Assembly: GCA_018296165.2 (NCBI GenBank)
Contig: JACKQL020000016.1
Span: 558,001-622,000 of the forward strand
Direction: 5' to 3'
Length of the DNA: 64,000 nucleotides
Source of the DNA: Termitomyces sp. T153
Lineage: Eukaryota; Basidiomycota; Agaricomycetes; Agaricales; Lyophyllaceae
The notes under the pieces were generated by a model. It ran no database searches. It was not told the DNA's origin and saw nothing but the letters and a program-made list of their open reading frames with translations. This document shows positions 47,147 to 58,803 of this stretch, in pieces. Position 1 is the stretch's first letter. Every line of letters starts with the position of its first letter. The translations under genes were made by a program, and so were the position numbers.

Positions 47147-48100
47147 TTATAAGGCATACTGGGCCTCCCAGGCAGCATCACCTGTCCACAGCTCAGTAAT
47201 TATTTGCTCCCAAGTTGTTACAGTCCATTGATAATGCTTCTGCACATTCCAAACAATGTGCAATGCAATCATGGGATCATCAACAACATTTTTGATGGCC
47301 CAGTCCCAAGGCTCATGCATGCATATCTCAAATTTGTGTGATATTCCCTTGTATGGTACTTGAAAACACTTCTTCTCAAACTGACAAATCACTGTCAACA
47401 AACCTCATTTGTGCATGGATAAAGATTATGAACACTTGGGTCTGAAGTTCACATGCCTTTCCCAGGTTTTCTTTAATTTGGAAGCATTTTTGAGGGTAAA
47501 CAGATCTTCAATGCTGCAGGCACCAGCTCAATGAAGTAACTTGATAAGACACTCCAATTGACTCTTGTTGAGGGCAGCATTGAGTCCCAATTCTGCAACT
47601 TCAAAATCAAGTTGCAAATTGAATGGTTTTCATGGTTCCAAATCAAGTGGCAGTGTTGTTTTCTTAGGGAATCAGTGGGTATAAGACCCTACTTTGGGTG
47701 GAATACCCAAATGTGGATGGTATTTGATTTTGAATAGTTCTTCTAACTCAGACATTGGATTGTCTACTAAATTGGTGGGTGAAGTGCAATCATCCTCTGT
47801 TGAATCGGCCTGTATGCCTTTGTTGAAGCTTGTCCAAAGATTTGAGCAATAGATAACATAGATTAGCTTACCTGTTGTTTATCAAAGGTAGGAATTCCAC
47901 TGAAGAGACTACTTAAATCTGAATTGTTGATGTTTGGTATAAAAATGTCATCAAAATTGGATGCTGCACATTGAATATCATCATTAGGTCTCTTGGAATG
48001 TTCTGAACAGTGGTCATATTGATTTGGGCATACCTGTTGAAAGTTGAAACTCAGTATTGGGATTTATGGGGTGCTCACATAATGCAAATCCAGACTCTGA
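47147..48100 (-). pseudogene. Plavaka-like transposase, N-terminal part
   Basis: The minus-strand frame 47401..47147 reads FEICMHEPWDWAIKNVV, DPMIALHIVWNVQKHY and ELWTGDAAWEAQ. These match the conserved RPLWDWALDLL / HFVWDAQ / PWTGDRWWD region of Plavaka-type transposases. Upstream on the same strand, broken pieces such as LDFEVAELGLN and QLE.LIKLL at about 47530-47650 fit the preceding region. Many stops are present. The C-terminal counterpart may be the relic at 38837-39860. Confidence 0.5.
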
Positions 48101-50059
48101 AATGAATACCTTTGCTAATGCTTTGTATTCTACCAATAATGGAACTTATTATCAGCTTGTGGACAATTGATCTTCAGTCACAAGTACTGATTCCCTGTAT
48201 GTGATACTAACTCAAGATGTTCTAAGAATTCTGTATCTTGACATGCTTTCTCTTTTTCTTCATACACACTTTCCTGTGGGTTCTGATTCCCTAACTCTTA
48301 CAAGTTTCTCCACAGCTTTTGCACCTTGTGTGGCCATACAGTGTTGGAGGCTGAGGAACATCCATTGCTAGCAAGAAGTAATAGGAAAATTTGAAATGCA
48401 ATTTGCATAAAGTGTGGGCTTAAATAATATTATTGATGATCTGATTCAGAATCAATTGAACTATGAACTAATACTATCTCTGATCAGATGGAGCACCTAT
48501 CTAATTAGGCCTAATTCAGAAAGCAAGATGACCTGATTTCACCTGATTCGTATTTGAGCCTGATCAGGCATCAGGGAATTTTCTGACATAGGTAGTGATT
48601 TTTTCAAGGACATTTATAATATGTGAGAGATGTTGGCCCATGACCAAGTCAAAGGTACCAAAAATCTGGGAAGTGAAATTGTCATCACACCCTGGTCACA
48701 GGTCAAGTTCTCACTCTGCTTGGAAGGAATCTTCAAACAATGCTCATTGTTGATGTAATTGCTACCTGCATGGTGATATATCTTACAAAAAGTCAAAAAT
48801 AATTTATTACTGAGGCAGTGATGGATCAGAATATTGGTATAAGGGAAAGTTACATATTGGATCTTGTAATCTCAAGCTGCAGTTTTTTTACCAAGGTGAA
48901 AACCCCATTTTTCAAGTCCATACAAGCCTTCTGTATGACTCCTTGGTTGTCAGGCTGACAGAATTGCAGTAAACAGCTGCACAAGCCATTTTTTTCATGA
49001 AGTGTTGAAACAGGTGTAGAATTTAGTGCTCTGCCCCATATGCAGAGTTTCAATAGCCCCTAAATTGTCACACATCCTTGAGTTGAACACAAAGATTTCC
49101 ACTTTCTATTCCTCTGAGATTATATTCAAAGCAATGGGTATGTATCAAAGGATTCTGTGTTATTAGATTTTGCATATTCTTTGTTGATTCATTTCACAAA
49201 GCCCAGGTAGGTTACCAAACTTGGTCTGAAATTCTGGGATTTTCTACACTTCAATAGCTTCAATTTTCTATGGCATAGGCATAGAGCACTCAGGATATAT
49301 ACTGTACTGTATTCATCTATGCTTTTTTTCCAGGACCTAGAGGGTAAGTGTATTTAGTTGCTAAATGTAATTTCACATTGTGACACATGACAGTAGCAAA
49401 AATCAGGCCAGAACAAATCTATCTTGTTCAATTTTTTGCACTTTGCATGCTCTTGCCATTGTCTTTACCTCAAGTCAACTTCAAGTCCATTCAATTTTGT
49501 TTTGTGAACTTGTTTGAAGGGAATGGCATTCTCAATATCTATGAATGAATGATGAATCCTAATTCTTGTCAATCCTTGCACCAGAATTGGCAGCAGAATC
49601 ATGCTTGCTGGTATGACAATCCTCATGCTTGCATTCTGGGCATTCTCTCTGTTTGTGTTCTGCATCTTGTGCAACCTGCTGTAAGTGTGAGTCTCTAGAC
49701 CTTTGTCAACTAAAGGTCAGTGTTGTTTCAGCACTATCCCTACTCATGTCATTTGCTGATGCAAACACTTGTAGTGTAACTGCAGTTGCTAGTTCATTTG
49801 ATTGTAGTGGTCTGTGTAGGTGGTGTAGACTTTCATGGATTATTAGTAGTTGGTATAGAACTAAGTTTGAAAAGGATTAAAACATTGATATCAGATCAAG
49901 AAAAAAACTCACAGTGAATTACTTGAAAGGGCATTGAAAATTTTGTATTACAAAGTGAACATAGATTGAACTGGCAAGTACATTTATGATTTGCTTTGAT
50001 TGCCCAGAATCAGGAAGGCACTGTTGAAGTGGGTTAATATTAGTCAATGCATGGCTTAT
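48101..50059. other. AT-rich stretch with a second GATCAGG-rich repeat, no gene
   Basis: Positions about 48425-48595 repeat CTGATCAG, CTAATTAGG and CCTGATCAGG motifs in the opposite orientation to 27600-27805, next to TTTTCTGACATA. The rest has only short open frames. A possible continuation of the Plavaka-like relic runs to about 48.6 kb, but nothing is recognisable. Confidence 0.4.
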
Positions 50060-51543
50060 ATAATGGATGGAATCAGGCATGGAAGGGAGAGCTTGGGGGG
50101 TAAACCTGCCACAAGAGAAAAGAAATGTTGAGAGTTATGTCCACTGCAGCTCACATTGCAGTTCCATCAACTGCCCCTGCTCACATACCACCTTGTACCA
50201 GGTATTGACATCCTCATCATCTAACCACCCCTCAGCCATACTATCAATACAATCCATGAGAGAGGGGTGGAGTCCATCATGGAAGGTGAGGCAGAGTTGC
50301 AGACCATCTGGATAGCCAGCCTGTTCAACTAAGGCATGGAAAGAGTCAATGTACTCAGTCAGTGACCACTTCCCTTGACTACACTGGGTTTGGTCTCAAA
50401 GGAAAAGAGCTGTGGTCTTGGCATGGTCAAGAGGAAGGAACTCAGCTTGGAACTCCTTCTCAAACTCCATCCAGCCAGAAAAACTCTCAACTCTTGCTGG
50501 GCATCAAAAAGTGGGCAGTGCACAGGTCATGGCTTGGCCTGCCTTCATGTAGGAGAGAACCCAGGCAATTGTCAAGATGTCAGAGGCAAAGGCTTCACCA
50601 CTCAACTGGATATAGGTGATGCAGGACTGGAGGAAACATTCCCCAACTCTACAGTCTCCATCAAATACATTAGGGAGCACATAGTGAGAAAGTTTGGAGT
50701 GGGGTGCTGAGGCCTCCAGCTAGGTGCAGAAGAGAATCTTCCTGCAGCTTCTAGGGGTTCAGGGGTAGGAGAAGGAGCAAGGGAAAGACATTCCAGGAGG
50801 GCCTTGAGGGAAAGGGACACTGCTTCAGTGGTTTGATGGAGCTCAATGAGTTCAGCAGTGTGGGAGGTAAGAGAGGCTTGAGTAAGTTGAACCTGTGTTT
50901 CCAGAGACAGAAACAAGCTCCAGGAATTATCCTGGGGGCTTGTAGCATCAGTGGGAGGTGCTGAAGGGGTTGGTTGGGTCATGGGAGGAGCACAGGGGGT
51001 ATTAAGATACTGGTGGGGGAGAGACCTTTTGAGGAACCAAGTAGAAACTCAGGCAATGGAAAAGAGGGCTCCCAGACTGGATCTAGAGACTTGTTCTGCT
51101 GTAAGGGCAACCTCTGGAGGCTGTGGCTCAATCACACAGCTGGCAGAGGGAGATCCAAAGTCTATTCAGTACTGTACAGTGTCTACAAGTATACTACTCA
51201 CCTGGCAAAGGAAGACCCAAAGAGAACAAACAAGTCTGGGGATTTCCTAGGCCAGGTGTGACACTTCAGAGGTTTCAGAAGCATGAGAAGCTACTATACA
51301 GTATGACAGAGAAAAAAGACAAAAGTGATGTGTCAGCAATTGGTCAGCAGTTACATAAGCTAGTGGCAGTGCTAAAGGGGCCACACTTGTCTGAATTATT
51401 GACAGAGAACCAGTGCAGTATGAGGGCTAAAACTAGGACCAATAGATAGGAAAAGGGAAGGAGAGTGAGGGGAAACTATAACAGGGGAAATCTGACAAGG
51501 ACTGGAGGAGGAGAAGGGGAAGCAAGTGGGGCATCCCCTAACA
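50060..51543 (-). mobile_element. Gypsy copy 3a: 5' LTR plus gag fragment
   Basis: The LTR (51100-51543, minus strand) has TG...CA ends. Inside it, the strand starts GCAGAACAAGTCTC, and a gag relic follows at about 50982-50070 (TQVQLTQASLTSHTAELIEL, then a broken region matching the gag of copies 4 and 5). The element stops at about 50060 without pol or a 3' LTR. Its LTR end at 51543 abuts plus-strand RNase H sequence of another copy with no spacer. Confidence 0.8.
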
Positions 51544-53894
51544 GTAGCCTTTTACTCCAAAAGCCTTAATGCAGTAGAATGGAACTATGAGATCCATGAC
51601 AAGGAGATGCTTGCAATTATTCAATCCTTTGAAGAGTGGTGGCATTTGCTTGAGAACACATGATATAAGTTGGGAGTCTGAACAGAGCACAAGAACCTTG
51701 AGTACTTCTGTTCTGCTAAGAAGCTCAATTGATGCTAAGCTTGGTGGTTCCTGTACCTGGCCAACTTTGACTTCTCACTGCATCACAAATCTGGACAGAG
51801 CATGGGCAAGCCAGCTGCATTGTTTAGGCAGGCTGACCATAGCATGTGGGTAGGGGATAACAACAACACAACAACACTGTCCTCCTCAAGCCTGAACTCT
51901 TTGCCATCCATGTACTAGAAGGGATTGTGGTTCAAGGGGATGAGGCAAACATCTTCAAAAACATTCAAAGGGGGACTGATAGGGTGCACAAGAGGATGCA
52001 GTTGCCCAAGCTGCACAGGCCCTGCAAGCTCATCAAGCAAACAGAGTTAAGTCTGTGCATGCAAATGAGTGGGGTCTTTAGGGTGGGCTCCTGACCTTCC
52101 AAGGATGCATCTACATGCCTAAAGTTCCAGAACTTTGCTGATGCATCATAGAGCAACACCACAACTCTTGAGTATCTAGACATTTAGGAAGGTGGAGGAT
52201 GTTGGAGCTGGTATCCCAGAATTACTGGTGGCCTCAAATCTTCCAATATGTAGGCACCTACACTAGCACCTATGATCTCTGCCTCTGCACCAAGCCTTGC
52301 TGCCAGGCACCCATGGAGCAGCTCCACCCTCTCCCTATTCCAGCTGCTTACTTGAGTGCTGTGTCAGTGGATTTCATTGTGGAACTCCCAGATGCTCATG
52401 GATACAATGTGGTGATGGTAGTAGTGGATCTCCATAGTAAACAGGCCCATTTCATCCCTACCCACACAATGCACTCTGCTTTAGGAGCAGCTGGCCTATA
52501 TTGTAAGAATGTCTGGAAGCTCTATGTTCTGTCAGACAGGTATGTCCCTGACTGAGGCCCCCAGTTTGTGGCAGAGTTCACTCAGGAGCTGTACCACCTG
52601 TTGAGAGTGAATGCTCCATACTATCACAGCATACCACCCTCGGTCAGATGGGCAGATGGAACATGTTAATCAGGGACTGTAACAGTACCTCTGCCTGTCT
52701 TGTAACAGGAGGCAGGATGACTGGGATGATCTTCTGCCAAATGCTGAGTTCTAGTACAACAACCACATTCACTCCTCTACACAGATGACTCCATTTTTCC
52801 TGGACACTGGCAGTCACCCCCACATGGAATTTAAACCTCAGGCACACCCCTCTGAGAATGACTCCATCAACAAGTTTGTGGACTATTTGAAGAAGGCATA
52901 GGAGGAGGCAAAAACTGCATTAGTGAAGGCCAAGGAGGACATGGCACAGTACTATGATTGCTGTCAGACACCAGCCCCAATTTACAAGCCAGGAGACTGT
53001 GTATACTTAGACAGCTTGGACATTAAGACAACAAGGCCATTCCAGAAGCTATCACATCCTCATCTTGGCCCCTTCATGGTGGAGAAGAAGGTGGGGCCTT
53101 TGGCATACCAACTTAAGCTCCTGGCAGGCCTATGCCAATTGCACTCAGTCTTTAACATTGTCAAACTGTTTCCAGCTCCAGAGGATCCAATCCCAGGCTG
53201 TCGCCCTAAGCCACCTCCACCACCAGTCCTGGTCAATGATGAGGAAGAATATGAGGTGGAGGAAATCTTGGACAGTAGGGTATTCCAAGGGAAATTGCAG
53301 TTCAAGGTGAAATGGAAGGGATATGGCATTGAGGACATCTCTTGGGAACCACAGGCCAGTGTACATGTGCCTTCCCTGGTCTAGGAATTCTACTGCAGGC
53401 ATCTCAATACCCTGAAATCCATTTGAGGCATCTGCCCCATTCAGCAGCTGATGGGCAGTCCATGACTTTTTCTATCCTATACGTAAAGATGCTGCATGCT
53501 AAGGGGGGGTGATGGCAGGGGGACCACTGTGGCTGGACTCCTAGATTGTTTCTTATATTCTGAGACAACTGCTCATTGTAGGCCTCCTATCATTGGGTCA
53601 CATGATTAGGTCAGCATGTGCATGGTTGTGACCATGCATGTGCAAACCTGGGTCATGTGATTAGGTCAGCATGCAAGTCATGTGATCTTTCTGTCCTACT
53701 ATACAGTTGTGTCCCACAAGTCCAAAGGCCTAGAGTGGAGCATCTGGCCTAGGGAGTTCCTCAGACTTGTTCTCTTTGGATCTTCCTTTGCCAGGTGTAT
53801 AGTATACTTGTAGACACCATACCATACTGAATAGACTTTGGATCTCCCTTTGCCAGTTGTGTAATTGAGCCACAGCCTCCAGAGTTTGCTCCTA
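51544..53894 (+). mobile_element. Gypsy copy 3b: RNase H, integrase, chromodomain and 3' LTR
   Basis: This copy begins abruptly within RNase H ([21 protein letters not shown]) and continues through integrase pieces (52199-52555, with SVDFIVELPDAHGY) and a chromodomain frame (52923-53384). A divergent LTR at about 53511-53894 starts near GGGTGATGGCAGGGGG. Multiple stops are present. The chromodomain portion 53168-53356 is almost identical to copy 2, unlike the sequence on either side of it. Confidence 0.8.
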
Positions 53895-54810
53895 TAATCC
53901 TAGTCATCTAGCATACATCCTATAACCTACCTCAATGGCTTTGTCCAGTGACTCTGGGTCTGGAGTGTTAGTGGATTCTCCTTTGCATTTGTCTTTCTTC
54001 CAAGCTTCCTATTTAACACCTTGGACATCCTTGTAGAGAGCCTCTCTATGAGGAAATGCCAGAGAGGAGGGACCCAAGAGGTCAAGATCAGCATAAGAAA
54101 AATGCCTAGTGTGACAGGTGCTTCTCACAGGCTTCTTTAGCACAAGATATGCAACAACAAGAACAGCAAGTCATCTCCACCTCACTCTTAATTCAGTTAA
54201 TCCTGGGGTTATGTTTATATAATCAGATGAACTCCAGAATCATGTCTTGCTTCCTCAAACTAGTGACAACAAAAGCAGCCTTCTCAGAGTGGTCCTGGGA
54301 ACAAAGAACTAGGTCCATCACACAACACATAGAGCCAGCTTTGTTGAGCCATGCCATCAACATTGTATATGGAGATAGGATGTTGCCCTAGCACTATCTC
54401 TGTTGAGTTATCAACCTTCTCATTTTGTTTTTCAAGTGGTGACATGATGTTGTTGCACATGGTCTGTGTCAAGAAAGATGCCTGTTGCCCCACTATCAAG
54501 CAGGGCAACCACACTTTGGGTCTGCTGGGTGTCCATCATCTTATTTCTTACCTGTAGCTTCAAGGATTTGATGGAACAGGTGGAACCAACAATGTAGCAA
54601 CAGAGGAGATGGCATTCCCATGCAAGAATCTGGGGGCATGGGTTAGGAGGTGTATCTCCAACTGTGACTTGACCTGGAAGGGGGAGCTTTGTATGTCTGA
54701 TGGGGGGCTTATTGTTTTGGGCATAGTATCAGAGAGGGCAATAGGTATATTTGATTCTATAGACAGAGGAGTGAAAAAATTGGCACTAGGCAATGAGGGC
54801 ATACAGGTTA
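53895..54810 (-). pseudogene. Gypsy protease fragment (copy 6)
   Basis: Minus-strand frames 54802..54560 (LPSANFFTPLSIESNIP) and 54514..54284 (ISIYNVDGM) match the start and middle of the protease frame of copy 2. The protease core continues to about 54010 with EEALY-type linker sequence. There is no LTR or pol. It is a rearranged, CpG-poor fragment lying against the 3' LTR of copy 3b in inverted orientation. Confidence 0.65.
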
Positions 54811-55677
54811 TCTGTTGCCTGTTTGAAAATCCTCTTCTGGCTCTACAGACACAACCTTCAACTCTTTGGCAATACCATTGGGAGAAATGGAATGGCTATG
54901 GGCACATCAGGAGAGGGGGCTCCAGTTGCATCCCAGGCTGCTAGGTATTGGACAAGCACCCCAAGCAGCAGTGGTATGACAAGTTGTAAGAAATTGTCAA
55001 TGGTAGAAAGGAGGAATTTCCTCTCTAGCAGAAGGTCAACCATGAGATAAATTTCATAATGAGACCAAGTGCTACTCATACTTCATGCAAAGGTATCCCA
55101 AATCATTTCAGCAGCAATTGCATCAAAATAATGACCACTATGTGCATGCAAAGTGGTGGGAACCTTGTGTGGCCAACCAGGTTGCACCATTATTGTGCAT
55201 TCCCCAGAAGGAAGGCTCCTTGCAGATGGCATTGGATGCTTGACAATGCAATGATAATACAGTTAAAGACATTACACCCCTATCTGATTAAAAGGCCATT
55301 TGAGAGGATGTGGCTTGCATGCACATAAGGTCACAAATTGATCTTATGGATGCATATGAACAGGTCAGGATATGTACTACTGATGTACCAAAAATGGCAT
55401 TTGTGACAATTACTGGTACATATCACAGCAATACCATTGCATGGGATCCTAGCAACCATAAGACTTCTGGATCACAAGCCTCATAAAGGCCATGTGACCC
55501 CTTACTTATCATTTCTCTTGTCTTGCTTACAAACATACCTGAACAGTGTCTACTCTTCAAATATTGACATGAGGTATGCTCTTGTTTTTGTTACTGACAT
55601 TTATTATGCATCTTGTTGACATCACATATGAATACTTGGTTACCATACTGACATCCAGTATGTATCATGGACACTTT
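54811..55677. other. AT-rich spacer, no gene
   Basis: Only short open frames, and no motif or repeat recognised. Confidence 0.4.
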
Positions 55678-57093
55678 TGTTAGGGGATGTCCCATTCCCC
55701 CTTTGTTCTGTTCTCCCTCCTTATGGTTCTCCTTTATTCTCCTTTGCTTTCTCTCGGTTCTCCGTCCATAATTCTGACCAGTGTTGCCCCTTTCACAGGG
55801 CCTCTTACCAGACCCCTGGATTGTTTCCTGTATTCTGGGCCTACCACTCATTCTAGGCCTCCCATCTTTGGACCACAAGTACTTTCAACTAAGGGCTCTC
55901 TTTTGGTCCCATTGGTAGGTGGTCATGTGCCAGGTGTCTAGAGATTGAGGCCATTTACAATGGATTTCCACCTTTTGATCAGACTTCAGATTTGGTTGTT
56001 GTTAAGTGTTTTTTCCAGAAGCTCTAGAGTAAATTTTACAAACACTGGTATTGGGGACCCATAGACCTGTTCCCTTTGGATCTCCCTCTGCCAGGTGAGT
56101 AGCTAAAACTCTAGAACTTGTAAATACTGAATAGACTTTGAATCTCCCTCTGTCAGTTGTGTGACTGAGCCACAGCCTCTAGAGGTGCTGTACAGCAGGA
56201 CAAGTCTCTAGATTTGGTCTGAGAGCCCCCTTTTCCATTACCTCAGCTTCTACTTAGTTCCTCAAAAAGGTCTCTCCCCCACCAGTATCTTAGTGCCCCC
56301 TGTGCTCCTCCTATGACCCAGCCAACCCCTCCAGCACCTCCTCCTGATGCTTCAAGCCCCCAGTACAATGCCTGGAGTCATTTTCTGTCCCTGGGAACAC
56401 AGGTTCAACTTACCCAAGCCTCCCTTACTTCCCACACTGCCAAACTCACTGGACTCTGTCAAACTACTGAAGCAGTATTCCTTTCTCTCCAAGCCCTTCT
56501 GGAATGTCTTTCCTACTCCTCTCCCTGGACCTCCAGTAGCTGCAGGAAGGTTCTCTTCTGCACCTAGCTTGGAGGCTTCAGCATCCCACTCCACATTTCC
56601 TTGCCTTGTGCTCCCTAGCATATTTGATGGGCACTGTAGAGCTGGAGAACATTTCCTCCAGTCCTGTATCACCTATATCCAGCTGAGTGGTGGAGCCTTT
56701 ACCTCTGATGCCTTGAAGATTGCTTGGGTTCTCTTCTACATGAAGACTGGCTGAGCCTCAACCTATGCACTGTGGATCTTTTGATGCCCAGAAGGAGTTG
56801 AGAGTTTCTCTGGTTGAATGGAGTTTGAGAAGGAGTTCCAAGCTGAGTTCTTCCCCTTTGACCCTGCCAAAACTGCAGCTCTTTCCCTTTGAGACCAAAC
56901 CCAGTATGGTCAAGGGAAGTGGTCACTTGATGAGTACATTGACTTTTTTCATGCCTTAGTTGAACAGGCTAGATATCTAGACAGTCTGCAACTTTGCCTA
57001 ACCTTCCATGATAGACTCCACCCCTCTCTTATGGATCACATTGACAGTATAGTGGATGGGTGCCCAGATGATAAGCATGTCAATACCTGGTAC
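55678..57093 (+). mobile_element. Gypsy copy 5: 5' LTR and gag, interrupted by copy 4
   Basis: The LTR spans 55678-56194 (TGTTAGGGG...GCTGTACA), and the next bases, GCAGGACAAGTCTC, are the degenerate primer site. The gag relic at 56313-57093 (TQPTPPAPPPDAS, LGTQVQLTQASLTSHTAKL, QSCITYIQLSGGAFTSDALK) ends at VNTWY. The interrupted gag resumes at 63208 after copy 4 as KVACEQWQLMELQHE, which shows that copy 4 is nested in copy 5. Confidence 0.8.
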
Positions 57094-57462
57094 TGTCAGG
57101 GGACTTCCATTTCCAACCTCTGTGACTGGTTCCAGCATCTCCACAGCTTGTTTGACATCTCCAGGGCTCTTTCTAGAACTCCAGAAATCTCTGGAGAACT
57201 GTGGAGTTCTCCATATTACCTCAGCAACCATTGCCCTAGGGTTAGGAGTAGCTCTGGTCACCTGTACAGTAGTTCCCATGCCTCTGCCACCTGCTGATGT
57301 GCTGTGCTGAGCAGCAGGAATCTTTAGACTTGTTCTCTTTGGATTCCTATCTGCTAGGTGATTAGTTACTGATTGTATCATTGTCTACTCTGCTAATATA
57401 CTTTGGATTCCCCTCTACTAGCTGTGTGACTCTGATCCACTGCTCCAGAGGTTGCCCTTACA
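57094..57462 (+). repeat. 5' LTR of gypsy copy 4
   Basis: It starts TGTCAGGGGACTTCC and ends GGTTGCCCTTACA. The 3' LTR at 62858-63207 matches apart from short deletions and CG/TG-type differences. The 19-bp difference in length lies in the GGAGAACTGTGGAG-region of U3. Confidence 0.88.
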
Positions 57463-57556
57463 GCAGAACAAGTCTCCTAAAACTGGCCCAGAAGCTCCAC
57501 ATAGCCACATGGAACCTCCAAGCTGCTATCCATCACTTCTCTGCCAGGATTAAGCA

Positions 57557-58795
57557 TTGCAGAGTTCTATGTCTCAGCTTGCCAACCTAGACACACTCTT
57601 GGAGGCCCCAGCCCCACAGGACAAAGCCTGGACTTGCCTGCTCCACCTAGAAACCCAGGTGCAATTAATGCAATCATCTCTCACCCACCATATGACTGAA
57701 CTCTCTACCCTCTGTCAGACAATGGATCTTATCTCCCAGGACCTCCAGGTGTTGCTAGAACACCTAAGCCCTAACTCCACCCCTCCTGTGGCCAGGGAAC
57801 CAGCTCCGCCTGCCACAGCACCCACTCTGGCAGCTCTAGTGGCCCTGCAGCCATGGATCCCTCACCCAGTGCTGCCAGACACATACAATGGTGCTCACTC
57901 CAGTGTGTAGCAATTTCTACAGTCCTGCCTCACCTACATCCACCTCAGTAGGGACACTTTTAACTCTGATGCATTGAAAATAGCCTGGGTGCTGTCATAC
58001 ATGAAGACCAGACCTGCCTCCACCTACACGCTGTGAGTTTTCTGCCATCCTGGAGGTGTGGGGAGCTTTCTGAACTGGGCTGCCTTTGAAAAGGACTTTT
58101 GCATGGAGTTTTCTTTGTTGGACCCTGCCAAGATTATGGCACTGACACTGCATAACAGAGAGCAGTACAGACAAGGGAAGTGTATGTTGGATGAGTACAT
58201 TGACTCATTTTGAGCCCTGGTCAAATAGGCTGCTTACTCCGACAGCCTCCAGCTGTGCCTCACCTTCTGGAATGGCTTGCACCTGGCCTTGGTGGAACAC
58301 ATTGACAACCTGGCAGAGGGTCACCTCAATGATGAAAAGATTGTGTCATGGTAGAAGGTGGCCTGGGACCAATGGTAGCTCATGGAGATACAGAGGGAGC
58401 TCCACTGCCCCCATTTCACAATGTGCCCCACTCCAGTCAGCAACTTCTGCCACCCCATGCCTACTCACCCAGTGCCAGCCCTTGCTCCAGCTGCCCCCAC
58501 CACTTGTCCCCTACCTCTGGGGATTCCCATGAATGTAGATGTGGCCTGACAACTCCACACAGCCCTGCTGTTATGATAGAGATGCAAGAAGCCCAGGCAC
58601 TTTGCATGGCACTGTCCCCTGGGCCTGGAGGTCTGCTACCTTTCTGCAGCAGAGCAGGAGGAACTTCTCCTGCAGCTCCTGGCTGTAAAAGATGCTGCCA
58701 GAGCTCCATTAGTGGACAAGCCCCTGCCGGAGTTGACTCTGGAGGAAGCTAATGTGAGCACCTCACCTCTGGAGCTAGAGGGGGATTTTTAGTCA
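57557..58795 (+). pseudogene. gag of gypsy copy 4, with zinc knuckle
   Basis: The frame 57557-57910 starts the gag (MSQLANLDTLLEAPAPQDKA, then TQVQLMQSSLTHHMTEL). The capsid-like part continues in broken frames to about 58420 (FLQSCLTYIHLS, CLTFWNGLHLALVEHIDNL). A zinc knuckle of the CX2CX4HX4C type is recognisable at about 58565-58610 (CKKPRHFAWHC), though a small indel separates its first cysteine. The tail is acidic (LTLEEANVSTSPLELEGDF). Confidence 0.75.
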
Positions 58796-58803
58796 AGCAA
58801 CAG

